DNA of 64,000 nucleotides from contig NZ_BMCT01000001.1 of the NCBI RefSeq assembly GCF_014635325.1, positions 461,698 through 525,697 of the forward strand. Direction: 5' to 3'. Position numbers and translations under genes: made by a program. Within the stretch, counting starts at the first letter, position 1. Each line of letters begins with the position of its first letter. Shown here piece by piece: positions 1-10,200 of this stretch. The DNA comes from Azorhizobium oxalatiphilum. Lineage in GTDB: Bacteria; Pseudomonadota; Alphaproteobacteria; Rhizobiales; Xanthobacteraceae. The notes beneath the pieces are model-generated. The model worked only from the letters and a program-made list of their open reading frames with translations, had not been told where the DNA came from and ran no database searches.

Positions 1-1794
1 ATGTGGCGGCGCGGACAGGACGGCGCGCTGGCCGCCGTCAACGATGCCTTCTGCCGGGCCTCGCAGAGCGCGGCCCCGGCCCCCGGCGCGCCGCCGGTGG
101 AACTGCTCGATCAGGCCGCCCGTGACGCCGCCGTTGCGGCCCACCGCGCGGGAAAACCCTATGCGGCGCGGGTGCGCGTGGTGGCGGGCGGCAAACGCCG
201 GCTGCTGGATGTCACCGAGGCCGCAGGCGCCTTCGGCGCGGCGGGTCTCGCCATCGACGTGACCGAGGCCGAGGCCGCCCGCGTGGCCCATGAGCAGGCG
301 CTGGCCGCCCATCGCCGCACGCTGGACCAGCTCAATACGGCGGTGGTGATCTTCGGCGGCGACGAACGTCTCGTCTTCCACAACAGCGCCTATGAGCGGC
401 TGTTCGGATTGGACGCCGGTTTCCTCGACCAGAGGCCCTCCGAGACCGAGGTGCTGGAGCGCCTGCGTGCCCAGCGCAAGGTGCCCGAGCAGTCCAATTT
501 CCGCGCCTGGCGCGAGCAGCTGCGCGAGGCCTATCGCGCACTGGAGCCCACCCACGACTGGTGGCACCTGCCCGGCGGCCAGATGCTGAGCGTGATCGCC
601 AGCCCCAATGCGGAGGGCGGTGTCACCTATCTGTTCGAGGATCTGTCCGAGCGCATGGCGCTGGAGAGCCGCTACAACAGCCTCATCCGCATCCAGGGCG
701 AAACGCTGGACGGCCTCGCGGAAGCGGTGGCGGTGTTCGGCTCCAACGGCCGGCTGCGGCTCTACAATCAGGCCTTCCTGCACCTGTGGTCGCTGAGCGC
801 GCAGGCGCTGGGTGAGCGGCCGCACATCGACGCCGTGGCGGCCATGTGCCGGCCCAAGCATGGCGAGAGCGGCGCCTGGGCGCGCATCCGCAACGTGGTA
901 ACGGCGCTGGACCATCGCGAGGGCGAGAAGCTTCGTCTTGAGACCGCCGGCAAGCGCGTGCTCGACGGCACCGCGCAGCCGCTGCCAGACGGCGGCACCA
1001 TGGTCACTTTCCGCGATGTCACCGACAGCGTGCAGGTGGAGCGCGCGCTCATCGAGCGCAACGAGGCGCTGGAAGAGGCGGACCAGCTGAAGAACGCCTT
1101 CGTGGGCCATGTCTCCTATCATTTGCGTACGCCACTCAACACTTTGATCGGTTATGCGCACATGCTCAGCGAGGGCGTGGCGGGCGAGCTGAATGCTCGG
1201 CAGACCGAATTCCTCAGCCATGTCAGCCAGTCGTCCGACGCGCTGCGCTCGCTCATCGACGACATTCTGGATCTCGCCACCATCGATGCCGGCGCCATGG
1301 CGCTCGACCTGTCCGAGGTGGAGGTGCGCGGTACGCTGGAGAGCGCCGCCGATTCCGTGCGCGACCTGCTGGAGGAAGCTGGCGTGACCCTGCGCATCGA
1401 GGCTTCCAGCGATCTCGGCAGCTTCGTGGCCGATGGCCGCAGGGTGCGGCAGATCCTGTTCAACCTCTTGTCCAATGCCATCGCGGCGGCGCCCGCCGGC
1501 AGCATGGTGGCCCTGCGCGCCGAGCGGCGGGCGGATGGTCTCGTGCTCAGCGTGCGCGATAACGGCCCGGGCATCGCGCCCGAGATGATGGACCGCCTGT
1601 TCCAGCGCTTCGAGACCGTGGGCGGCGCCGATGCCGGCACGCGCCACCGCGGCGTGGGCCTCGGCCTCTCCATCGTGCGCTCGTTCATGGAGCTGCATGG
1701 CGGCACCGTGAGCCTCGCCCCGGCGCGCGGCGGCGGCACCATCGCTTTGTGCCTCTTCCCGCTCGCCACGCGGCGCCATGAGGCCGCCGCATGA
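1..1794 (+). CDS. divL: DivL-like PAS sensor kinase (5' truncated by window edge)
   Basis: Sensor histidine-kinase-like protein, probably a DivL homologue, the cell-cycle pseudokinase that modulates CckA. The visible 597 residues begin inside a PAS-type core, so the first Met is probably not the real start and the gene continues upstream. PAS-like segments lie near residues 1-85, 105-220 and 235-345. The H-box at about 365-380 reads HVSYHLRTPLN: tyrosine (Y373) occupies the position normally held by the phospho-accepting histidine, the hallmark of DivL. The ATPase domain is intact, with N-box near 485, G1 DNGPGIA near 520 and G2 GVGLGLS near 551. The stop overlaps the next start by four bases (ATGA), so it is translationally coupled to tsaE. 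The family call rests on the H-box tyrosine and on synteny; another PAS kinase with a degenerate H-box is the alternative. Confidence 0.8.
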   Translation: MWRRGQDGALAAVNDAFCRASQSAAPAPGAPPVELLDQAARDAAVAAHRAGKPYAARVRVVAGGKRRLLDVTEAAGAFGAAGLAIDVTEAEAARVAHEQALAAHRRTLDQLNTAVVIFGGDERLVFHNSAYERLFGLDAGFLDQRPSETEVLERLRAQRKVPEQSNFRAWREQLREAYRALEPTHDWWHLPGGQMLSVIASPNAEGGVTYLFEDLSERMALESRYNSLIRIQGETLDGLAEAVAVFGSNGRLRLYNQAFLHLWSLSAQALGERPHIDAVAAMCRPKHGESGAWARIRNVVTALDHREGEKLRLETAGKRVLDGTAQPLPDGGTMVTFRDVTDSVQVERALIERNEALEEADQLKNAFVGHVSYHLRTPLNTLIGYAHMLSEGVAGELNARQTEFLSHVSQSSDALRSLIDDILDLATIDAGAMALDLSEVEVRGTLESAADSVRDLLEEAGVTLRIEASSDLGSFVADGRRVRQILFNLLSNAIAAAPAGSMVALRAERRADGLVLSVRDNGPGIAPEMMDRLFQRFETVGGADAGTRHRGVGLGLSIVRSFMELHGGTVSLAPARGGGTIALCLFPLATRRHEAAA

Positions 1795-3344
1795 GCCTCG
1801 TCTTCGAGCGCGTTCCCGGTCCCGTACCGGCCTTCTCCGTGGTGCTGGACGATCTTGCCGACACCGCCCGCCTCGCCGCCATGCTGGCGCCCTGGCTCTC
1901 CACCGGCGACACGGTGGCGCTGTCCGGCGATCTCGGCGCGGGCAAGACGGCGTTCGCCCGCTGCCTCATCCGCGCGCTTTCGGGCGAGCCGGATCTGGAA
2001 GTGCCGAGCCCCACCTTCTCGCTGGTGATCGGCTACGAATTCGGGCGCGGCAAGGTGGTGCATGCGGACCTCTACCGCCTGCAGGACCCTGACGAGCTGG
2101 AAGAGATCGGTTGGGACGAGCTTGCCACCGACGCCATCCTGCTGGTGGAATGGCCGGACCGCGCCGAAGGGCGCCTGCCCGCGAACCGGCTCGGCATCGC
2201 GCTGGAGCTGGCTCCCGATCTCGGCCCCGATGCGCGCCGCGTGGTGTTGGTGGGAGCGGGCGCCTTCGTGGAGCGGCTCGACCGCATGCACGTGGCCGAA
2301 TTCCTGATCGAGACCAGCGGCTTCTCCGGCGCCGAGCGGCTCTATCTGCAGGGCGATGCCTCCAGCCGCTCCTATGCCCGCCTCGTGCTGGGCGAGAAGA
2401 GCGCCGTGCTGATGAACGCGCCCAGGCGCCCCGACGGGCCGCCGGTGCGGCGCGGGCTGCCCTACAGCCGCCTCGCGCATCTGGCCGAGGACGTGCGCCC
2501 CTTCATCGCCATGGCGCGGGCGCTGCGTGCGCAGGGGCTTTCCGCACCGGAAATCTATGCTGCCGATCTCGACCGGGGGCTGCTGATCCTGGAGGATCTG
2601 GGCAGCGCGGGCGTGGTGACGGGCACCCCGCCCGAGCCCATGCCGGATCGCTACGCCGCCGCCATGGAGCTGCTGGCCTCGCTGCACGGCCGCGCGCTGC
2701 CGAGCGTGCTGCACATCGCGCCGCAGGTGGACTATGTGCTGCCCACCTACACGCTGGAAGCCTTCCTCATCGAGGTGGAGCTGCTGCTGGACTGGTATCT
2801 GCCGTTCCGGGGCGCGCAGGCGGACAATGTGGTGCGCGAGGAGTTCCTGCTGATCTGGCGCGGGGCGCTCAGCGCGGTCCTGAACGAGCCCCAGACCTGG
2901 GTGCTGCGCGACTTCCACTCACCCAATCTGATCTGGCTGGACGAGCGCCCGGGCCTGAAGAAAGTGGGCCTGATCGACTTTCAGGACGCGGTGCTGGGCC
3001 CGGCGGCCTATGACGTGGCCTCGCTGGCGCAGGATGCGCGCGTGGACGTGTCCGAGGAGCTGGAAGCAGCCCTGCTGGACCATTATCTGCGCCTGCGCGA
3101 GGAAGCCTCGCCCACCTTCGATGCCACCCGCTTCACCCATCTCTACGCTTTGATGGGGGCGCAGCGTGCCACCAAGATTCTCGGCATTTTTGCCCGCCTG
3201 AACGCCCGGGACGGCAAGCCGCAATATTTGCGTCACCTTCCTCGTATTAGGCGGTATCTCGCCCGCTGCCTCGCCCATCCGGAGCTTGGTTCGCTCCGGG
3301 CGTGGTATGCAGCGGTGCTGCCATCGAAGGAATTCAACTCGTGA
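1791..3344 (+). CDS. tsaE: TsaE-AmgK fusion: t6A ATPase plus sugar kinase
   Basis: Two-domain protein of 517 residues. Residues 1-150 are TsaE (YjeE), the ATPase needed for N6-threonylcarbamoyladenosine formation on tRNA, with Walker A GDLGAGKT at 46-53. Residues about 170-500 are an aminoglycoside-phosphotransferase-like kinase domain with a Brenner-type catalytic loop RDFHSPN near 373 and a DFQ magnesium motif (LIDFQDA) near 395. The kinase half resembles AmgK, the anomeric N-acetylmuramate/N-acetylglucosamine kinase of the cell-wall salvage route. The next gene is a MurU-type nucleotidyltransferase starting in a GTGA overlap, which supports the AmgK reading. Free-standing TsaE is about 150 residues, so this is a true fusion without an internal stop. 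Substrate of the kinase half is inferred, not shown. Confidence 0.87.
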   Translation: MSLVFERVPGPVPAFSVVLDDLADTARLAAMLAPWLSTGDTVALSGDLGAGKTAFARCLIRALSGEPDLEVPSPTFSLVIGYEFGRGKVVHADLYRLQDPDELEEIGWDELATDAILLVEWPDRAEGRLPANRLGIALELAPDLGPDARRVVLVGAGAFVERLDRMHVAEFLIETSGFSGAERLYLQGDASSRSYARLVLGEKSAVLMNAPRRPDGPPVRRGLPYSRLAHLAEDVRPFIAMARALRAQGLSAPEIYAADLDRGLLILEDLGSAGVVTGTPPEPMPDRYAAAMELLASLHGRALPSVLHIAPQVDYVLPTYTLEAFLIEVELLLDWYLPFRGAQADNVVREEFLLIWRGALSAVLNEPQTWVLRDFHSPNLIWLDERPGLKKVGLIDFQDAVLGPAAYDVASLAQDARVDVSEELEAALLDHYLRLREEASPTFDATRFTHLYALMGAQRATKILGIFARLNARDGKPQYLRHLPRIRRYLARCLAHPELGSLRAWYAAVLPSKEFNS

Positions 3345-4063
3345 CGACGCTTTCTCGCGCCATGGTGCTCGCGGCCGGAATGGGGAGCCGCATGCGCCCC
3401 CTCACCGATACCCGCCCCAAGCCCCTGGTGGAGGTCTACGGCAGGCCGCTTGTGGACCATGTGCTCGATCGGCTGGAAACGGCCGGCATCAGCGAGGCGG
3501 TGGTGAATGTGCACCACCATGCCGACATGCTGGAAGCCCATCTCGCCACCCGCACCGCCCCGCCGCGCCTGCACATATCGGATGAGCGCGGCACGCTGCT
3601 GGAGACTGGCGGCGGCATCGTGAAGGCGTTGTCCCTGTTCAAGGGCGAACCCTTCATCGCCATCAATGCCGATACCATCTGGATCGAGGGCGTGAAGCCG
3701 AACCTCGTGCGGCTGATGGAGCGTTTCGACCCGGAACATATGGACGCGCTGCTGCTGGTGGCGGGCGCCGCCACCTCGGTGGGCTATGAGGGCATGGGCG
3801 ACTTCACCATGGATGTGGAAGGCCGCCTCCAGTGGCGGGCCGAGCGCACGGTGGCGCCTTTCGTCTATGCGGGCGCCTGCATCCTGAAGCCGGAGCTGTT
3901 CGCGGACGCGCCCGAGGGTCCGTTCTCCCTCACCCGCATCTTCCGCAAGGCCATCGAGGCCGAGCGGCTGCACGGGCTGCGGCTGGAAGGCGTGTGGATG
4001 CATGTGGGCACCCCCGATGCCATCCCCGCCGCGGAGGAAGCCATCAGTCGCTCCAGCGACTGA
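3341..4063 (+). CDS. murU: MurU-like MurNAc-1-P uridylyltransferase
   Basis: Nucleotidyltransferase of the NTP_transferase fold, about 240 residues. It carries the nucleotide-binding signature LAAGMGSRMRPLT near the N-terminus followed by KPL, and the metal-binding segment INADTIW near residue 110. In the AmgK-MurU pathway MurU makes UDP-MurNAc from MurNAc-1-phosphate, bypassing the fosfomycin target MurA. I chose the GTG at 3341, which overlaps the stop of the upstream AmgK-containing fusion (GTGA), over an ATG 39 bases upstream inside that gene. Other sugar nucleotidyltransferases share this fold; the direct coupling to an AmgK-like kinase favours MurU. Confidence 0.85.
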   Translation: MTTLSRAMVLAAGMGSRMRPLTDTRPKPLVEVYGRPLVDHVLDRLETAGISEAVVNVHHHADMLEAHLATRTAPPRLHISDERGTLLETGGGIVKALSLFKGEPFIAINADTIWIEGVKPNLVRLMERFDPEHMDALLLVAGAATSVGYEGMGDFTMDVEGRLQWRAERTVAPFVYAGACILKPELFADAPEGPFSLTRIFRKAIEAERLHGLRLEGVWMHVGTPDAIPAAEEAISRSSD

Positions 4064-4177
4064 GCGGCGGGCGCCCTCGCGCGCACCGGCCCTTGCGCCT
4101 AAACTCTGCCCCTCAAGAATCACCGACGTCTCCGGGACGTCGCGCAGACTGACGCCCTTCGGGGTGGGGCAGGGGGC

Positions 4178-7100
4178 ATGACGCGCGTTTTCACCATCTC
4201 CTCTTCCGCGCCCTTCCTCGCGACCCTCGCGCGGGCGCTGCTGGATGGCGAGCTGGTGCCCGGATTTGCCCCGCGCGGCGACCCGCTGGCGCTTGCTTCC
4301 GCCACCATCTATCTGCCGACCCGCCGTGCCGGGCGCCTGCTGGAACAGGCGCTGCTGGAAGAGATCGGCGGCGACGGCTTGCTGCTGCCCGGCATCGTGC
4401 CTTTGGGTGATGTGGACGAGGATGCGCTGGCCTTTTCGGAAGCCGCCGCCCTGCTTGCCCCGCCCCATGCGGTGGCGAGCGTGCACCGGCGCATCGCGCT
4501 GGCCGGCCTCGTCTCGCGCTGGCGCGATGCGCTGGCGGAAGGCGAGGGGCAGGCCATGGTCGCCGCCGGCCCCGCTGCCACCATGGCGCTGGCGGACGAA
4601 CTCGGCCGCCTGTTCGACCAGATGGTGACGGCGGGCATCCCGTGGTCGAAGCTCGACAGCCTCGTGCCGGAGGAGCACGACCAGTTCTTCGAGATCAGCC
4701 TCCAGTTCCTGCGCATCGCCCGCGAGGCATGGGCCGGGCATCTGGAGGAGAGCGGACTGGTGGACCCCGCCGTGCGCCGCGACCGGCTCGTGGAGGCGGA
4801 AGAGCGCCGCCTTGCCGCGCTGGGAGTCGAGGCGGGGCCGGTGATCGCGGCCGGCTCCACCGGCTCGCTGCCCACCACGGCGCGGTTGCTGAAAGCCATC
4901 GCCAGCCTGCCGCAGGGCGCGGTGGTGTTGCCGGGCCTCGACCTCCACATGGAGGAAACCGCCTTCCAGATGCTGATCGCGGATGCCACCAGCGCGCCGG
5001 ACCATCCCCAGTTCGGTCTTGCCAAGCTGTTGAACACCTTCGGCATCGAACGCCGCGACGTGACTGAGCTGGGCACCCGCGCGGCCTATGGCCGTGAGCC
5101 GCTGCTCAGCGAGGCGCTGCGCCAGTCCGAGACCGCCGAGATGTGGGCGACCCTCGCCGAGCGCCTGCCGGCGGCGGAGCGCGCGGATGCCTTTGCCGGC
5201 ATCAGCGTCATCCGCGCGCAGGATCCGCGTGAGGAAGCGCTTGCGGTGGCGCTGGAGCTCAGGGACTCGCTCACCCGCCCCGGTGAGCGCGCGGCGCTCA
5301 TCACGCCCGACCGGGATCTCGCCCGCCGCGTGGCGGCCGAGTTGCAGCGTTTCGGCATCGCCATCGACGATTCCGCCGGTGAGCCTCTGGCCGAGACCGC
5401 GCCCGCCCGCCTTGCCCGCCTCATCGCCAAGGCGGTGGCGGAAGGCTGCGCACCGGTGCCGGTGTTCGCGCTGCTGAGCCAGCCCGGCGTGACGCTGGAC
5501 CTTGAGCCGGACACACTGCGCGAGGCGCTGGCGGCGCTGGAGCTGATCGCTTTGCGCGGTCCCCGTCCGCGCTCCGGCATGGAGGGCTTGAGCGCCGCCG
5601 TGGCCGCCTTCGATCCGGCCAAGCTTCATGCCCGCGATCCCCGCCGCCGGGTGGACGACGGCAAGCTGGAGCTGGCGCGTGATCTGGTGGCCCGGCTCGT
5701 GGTGGCGCTGGCGCCGCTCTCCGCTCTGGCCGATGGCCCGGCCGTGCCGCTGGCCGATCTGGTGGCCGCCCATGTGGCCGCCTATGAGGCTTTGTGCGGG
5801 CCACTCGATCCGCAGGCGGAAGACCCCGCCGAGGCCTCGCTGGCGGAAGCGCTCGGTGAGATCGTGGACGGTGCCGCCTATGGCCCGTCGCTGACGCTGC
5901 ATGCCTATGCCGATGCCATTTCCGCGCTGCTGGCCGACCGTGTGGTGCGACCGCGCGGGGAGGGGGAGACGCGCATCCGCATTCTCGGACCGCTGGAAGC
6001 GCGCATGGTGGCGCTGGACCGGGTGCTGCTGGGCGGGCTCGCGGAAGGTGCATGGCCGCCGGAGACGCGGACTGATCCCTGGCTCAGCCGGCCCATGCGA
6101 GCGGAACTGGGGCTGGACCAGCCGGAGCGGCGCATCGGCCTCTCCGCCCACGATTTCGTGCAGGCCTTCGGTGCGCGCGAGGTGGTGCTGACCTATCCCG
6201 ACAAGGTGGGCGGCACGCAGTCCGTGCCCTCGCGCTTTCTCCAGCGCCTGAAGACGGTGGCCGGTCCCGATCTGTGGCAGGCGGCGGAGGCGCGCGGCGA
6301 GGCGTGGCGGCAGGCGGCGGCCCGGCTCGACGACGGCCCCCGCGTGCCGCGCGTGGCCCAGCCCGCGCCCACGCCGCCGCTGGCGCTGCGGCCGCGCAAG
6401 CTGAGCGTGACGGAGGTGGAGACCTTCCTGCGCGATCCCTATTCCATGTTCGCCCGCCACGTGCTCTCGCTCCAGCCGCTGGAGCCGCTGGACGCCATGC
6501 CCGGCGGCGCCGAGCGCGGCACCGCGCTGCATGATGCGCTGGGCGAGTTCGCGAAGGCCCATCCGGAAGACCTGCCGCCGGACGCGCTTGACCAGTTGCT
6601 CAAGTTCGGCCGCACCGCGTTCGAGAAGCTGGAGGTGTTCCCGGCCGAGCATGCCATCTGGTGGGCGCGCTTCGAACGGGTGGCCGCCTTCGTGGTGGAG
6701 ATGGAGCGCGAGCGCCGCGCCAACCTGCGCCGGGTCTTCGCGGAGGTGGGCGGCAGCATGCCGATCCCGCTGCTGAGCGGCGATTTCCACCTCACCTGCC
6801 GGGCTGACCGCATCGAGCTGCGCAATGACGGCCAGCTCGCCATCGTGGACTACAAGACCGGCACCGCGCCCTCGACAAAGCAGGGCGCCACCTTCTCGCC
6901 CCAGCTGCCGCTGGAAGCGGCCATGGCCGTGCGCGGCAGCTTCAAGGACGTGCCGGCCGCGACCGTCGCGGACTTCCTCTATGTGGAGCTGAAGGGCGGT
7001 GCCGAGGCCGGCAAGGAGAAGGCCGGCGTGGGCGACAAGACCACGGCCACCGACATGGCCGAGGAGGCCTATAGCCGCCTGTTCGAGCTTTTGCAGGCGT

Positions 7101-7225
7101 TCGAGAACGAGGCGCAGGGCTATCGCGCGCTCGCCGCGCCGCAATGGCGCGGGCGCTATGGCACCTATGATCATCTGGCCCGCGTGCGGGAATGGGCGCT
7201 GGGCGCCGAGGAGGCGGGCGAATGA
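4178..7225 (+). CDS. addB: AddB, double-strand break repair nuclease subunit
   Basis: Alphaproteobacterial-type AddB of 1015 residues, partner of AddA in the helicase-nuclease that processes double-strand DNA ends for RecA-dependent repair. The N-terminal half is a helicase-like fold (TIYLPTRRAGRLLEQ near residue 45). The C-terminus has a PD-(D/E)XK nuclease domain with the IVDYKTG motif; the catalytic Asp and Lys are at about 891 and 893. An ATG at 4178 follows a G-rich ribosome-binding stretch. The stop overlaps the addA start (ATGA). The upstream gap of 114 bases contains a small GACGTC inverted repeat (4125-4141), so transcription may partly restart here. Confidence 0.95.
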   Translation: MTRVFTISSSAPFLATLARALLDGELVPGFAPRGDPLALASATIYLPTRRAGRLLEQALLEEIGGDGLLLPGIVPLGDVDEDALAFSEAAALLAPPHAVASVHRRIALAGLVSRWRDALAEGEGQAMVAAGPAATMALADELGRLFDQMVTAGIPWSKLDSLVPEEHDQFFEISLQFLRIAREAWAGHLEESGLVDPAVRRDRLVEAEERRLAALGVEAGPVIAAGSTGSLPTTARLLKAIASLPQGAVVLPGLDLHMEETAFQMLIADATSAPDHPQFGLAKLLNTFGIERRDVTELGTRAAYGREPLLSEALRQSETAEMWATLAERLPAAERADAFAGISVIRAQDPREEALAVALELRDSLTRPGERAALITPDRDLARRVAAELQRFGIAIDDSAGEPLAETAPARLARLIAKAVAEGCAPVPVFALLSQPGVTLDLEPDTLREALAALELIALRGPRPRSGMEGLSAAVAAFDPAKLHARDPRRRVDDGKLELARDLVARLVVALAPLSALADGPAVPLADLVAAHVAAYEALCGPLDPQAEDPAEASLAEALGEIVDGAAYGPSLTLHAYADAISALLADRVVRPRGEGETRIRILGPLEARMVALDRVLLGGLAEGAWPPETRTDPWLSRPMRAELGLDQPERRIGLSAHDFVQAFGAREVVLTYPDKVGGTQSVPSRFLQRLKTVAGPDLWQAAEARGEAWRQAAARLDDGPRVPRVAQPAPTPPLALRPRKLSVTEVETFLRDPYSMFARHVLSLQPLEPLDAMPGGAERGTALHDALGEFAKAHPEDLPPDALDQLLKFGRTAFEKLEVFPAEHAIWWARFERVAAFVVEMERERRANLRRVFAEVGGSMPIPLLSGDFHLTCRADRIELRNDGQLAIVDYKTGTAPSTKQGATFSPQLPLEAAMAVRGSFKDVPAATVADFLYVELKGGAEAGKEKAGVGDKTTATDMAEEAYSRLFELLQAFENEAQGYRALAAPQWRGRYGTYDHLARVREWALGAEEAGE

Positions 7226-10200
7226 GCGGGCACGCACCAAAGGCGTTCGCCGACACCGCCGCCAAGGCCGAAGCCACGCGCCGGCAGAGCCTTGCCGCCT
7301 CGCCGCAGATTTCCGCCTGGGTGTCGGCCAATGCCGGCTCGGGCAAGACGCATGTTCTGGCCCAGCGCGTGATCCGCCTGCTGCTGCAAGGCACAGCTCC
7401 CGGGCGCATCCTGTGCCTCACCTATACCAAGGCGGCGGCGGCCAACATGGCCAACCGCGTGCTCTCCATCCTTAGCCGCTGGGCGGCGCTGGATGATGCG
7501 GGCCTCGATGTGGAACTTGCCCGCATGGACAACACGCCGCCCACCCCGGTCCTGCGCATTCAGGCGCGGCGGCTGTTCGCGGCGGCGCTGGAAACGCCGG
7601 GCGGACTGAAGATCCAGACCATCCACGCCTTCTGCGGCGGCCTGCTGCATCGCTTTCCGTTCGAGGCCGGCGTCGCGGCCGGCTTCCGCGAGCTGGACGA
7701 TGTGGGTCGCATGGAGCTGATGGCCCGCATCCGCGCCGAGCTGGTGGTGGAAGCGGCGCGCGCGCCCGGCACCCCTCTTGGTCAGGCGCTCACCCGGTTG
7801 ATGGGCGAGATGTCGGATAGCGGCATCGACGATCTGCTGGAGGCGGCGGTGGCCTCCCGCGCGGCCATCGCCGCGCTGGGCGATGAGCCTTCCGCGCGCG
7901 TGGCGCGGGTGGCGGGCGTGCTCGGCATCGCGCCCGGCCTCACCTCGGACGGCATCGAGCGCGAGATGCTGGAGAGCCCGCATTTCCCGCTGGAGCATTG
8001 GCCGGATGTGGAGGCGGTGTATCTGACCTCCGACAAGGCGACCGACAAGAAGCGCGGGCTTGCCTTCCGTGCCGCGCTGGAAGCGAAGGAGGCGGCAGGA
8101 AAGCTGGCCGCTTATCGCGACGTTTTCTTCAAGGCCGATGGCGATCCGCGCTCGGATAAGGACATGCTCACCAAGGGCCTGCGGGATGCCTATCCGGAGC
8201 TGGCCGAGCGGCTGATGCTGGAGCGCGACCGCCTCTCAACCCTCACCGAGCAGTTGCGGGCGGTGCGGGCGCTGGAGCGCACAGACGCGGCGCTGACGCT
8301 GGGTGCCGAGGCCGGCCGTCGCTACACCGCCGAGAAGGCCGCGCGCGGCTTGCTGGATTTCGACGATCTTATCGGCCGCACGGCGGACCTGCTGGGCCGC
8401 GTGCCGGCCTCCTTCGTCCATTACAAGCTCGATCGCGGCATCGACCATGTGTTGGTGGATGAGGCGCAGGATACGAGCCCCGAGCAGTGGCGCGTGGTGC
8501 GCGGCCTCGTCTCGGACTTCTTCTCCGGCGAGGGCGCGCGCGAGGGCGTCAAGCGCACTTTGTTCGTGGTGGGCGACGAGAAGCAGTCCATCTTCTCCTT
8601 CCAGGGCGCGGACCCGCGCAAATTCGGCGACATGCGCCTGAAGTTCGCGGGCGAGGCCGGCGAGACCGATTTCAAGCAGATCACTTTGCCCCATTCCTTC
8701 CGCTCCGCGCCCGGCGTGCTGGATGCGGTGGATGCGGTGTTCCGGCGCGAGAGCGCCCATGCGGGCCTCACCCTCGACAATGTGGGGCCGGTGCACGAGG
8801 CCATCCGCGCCGACGCGCCCGCGCTGGTAGAGCTGTGGCCGACGGTGACGCCGGTGGCCCGCCCGCGCGTGGACGACTGGCGGCGGCCGCTGGATGAGAT
8901 CGCCGGGGATGACCCGGTGACGCGGCTGGCCGAGCGCATCGCGGCTTTCGTGCGCGAAGGCATCGCAAAGCGCATCGCCATTCCCTCGCGCGGCGGGCGG
9001 CCCATGCGGGCGCAGGACGTGCTGGTGCTGGTGCGTCGGCGCGGCCGCCTGTTCGAGGCGGTGATCCGCGCGCTGAAGGAGGCGGGCGGCGGCGTGGATG
9101 TGGCGGGTGCCGACCGCCTCGTGGTGGCCGAGCATATCGCCGCGCTCGACCTGATGGCGCTGGGCGATGCGCTGTTCTCGCCCGATGATGATCTGGCGCT
9201 CGCCAGCGTGCTCAAGAGCCCGCTGTTCGGGCTCGATGATGACGACCTGCTGACCCTGTGCCCGCGCCGCGAGGGGCGGCTCGGCGATGCGCTGCTGGGC
9301 TTTGCGGGAGGGGCCATCTCGGAGCGGCTGGAACGCTGGCGGGAAGAAGCCCGCCTCCTGCGGCCGTTCGATTTCTATGCCCGCGTGCTCGGCCGCGACG
9401 GCGGCCGCAAGGCCATGCTCGCCCGCCTCGGCCCGGAAGCCGCCGACGTGCTGGACGAGTTCATGGCACTGGCCCGGACTTACGAAAATCTGGAGGCGGC
9501 CACCCTGCCGGGCTTCCTCGCCTTCCTGCGCCGGGGTGGCGCGGAGACCAAGCGCGACATGGAGAGCGGGCGCGACGAGGTGCGGGTGATGACCGTGCAC
9601 GGCGCCAAGGGTCTTGAATCGCCCATCGTCATCCTCGCGGATACGGTGGACCTGCCGAAAGCGCGCACCGCCGGCGGCCTGTTGCAGGTGACGACCGCCG
9701 ATGGCGCTATCATCCCCGTGCACGCGCCGCGCAAGGCGGACGACAGCGGCGCGCTGGCCAATGCCCGCGCCGCCGCCACCGATCGCGAGCGCGAGGAATA
9801 TCGCCGCCTGCTCTATGTGGCGCTCACCCGTGCGGAGGATGCGCTCATCGTCTGCGGTGCCGAGACCCGCGCGGCGGCCAAGGACAAGGACCATGCCCGG
9901 CCCGAGGGCTGCTGGTACGAACTGGTGAACGATGCGCTGATCCATGAGGCCGAGCGCGTGCCCGCGCAGGGCTGGGAGGGTGAGGTGCTGCGCTGGCTGA
10001 AATCCGGCCCGCCTCTTGTGCCGGCGGCTGATGACCTGCCCGCCGCACAGTCGGTGGCACCTCTCGCGCCGGCGCCGCTCGCGCCGCTGGTGCTGCCGCC
10101 CGCTCCCGCGCGCCCGGTGCGCCCCTCCCGTGCCCAGCCCGATGCGGCGGGCAAGCGCCCCGGCGGGGCGTCGGAAGGGCTCGATCCGCGCGTGCGCGGC

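Noticed and set aside
3233..7240. A 1335-codon open frame on the - strand opposite murU and addB
   Set aside because: It mirrors well-recognised genes, its translation is Arg/His/Gly-rich without any domain, and long antisense frames are expected in such GC-rich coding DNA.
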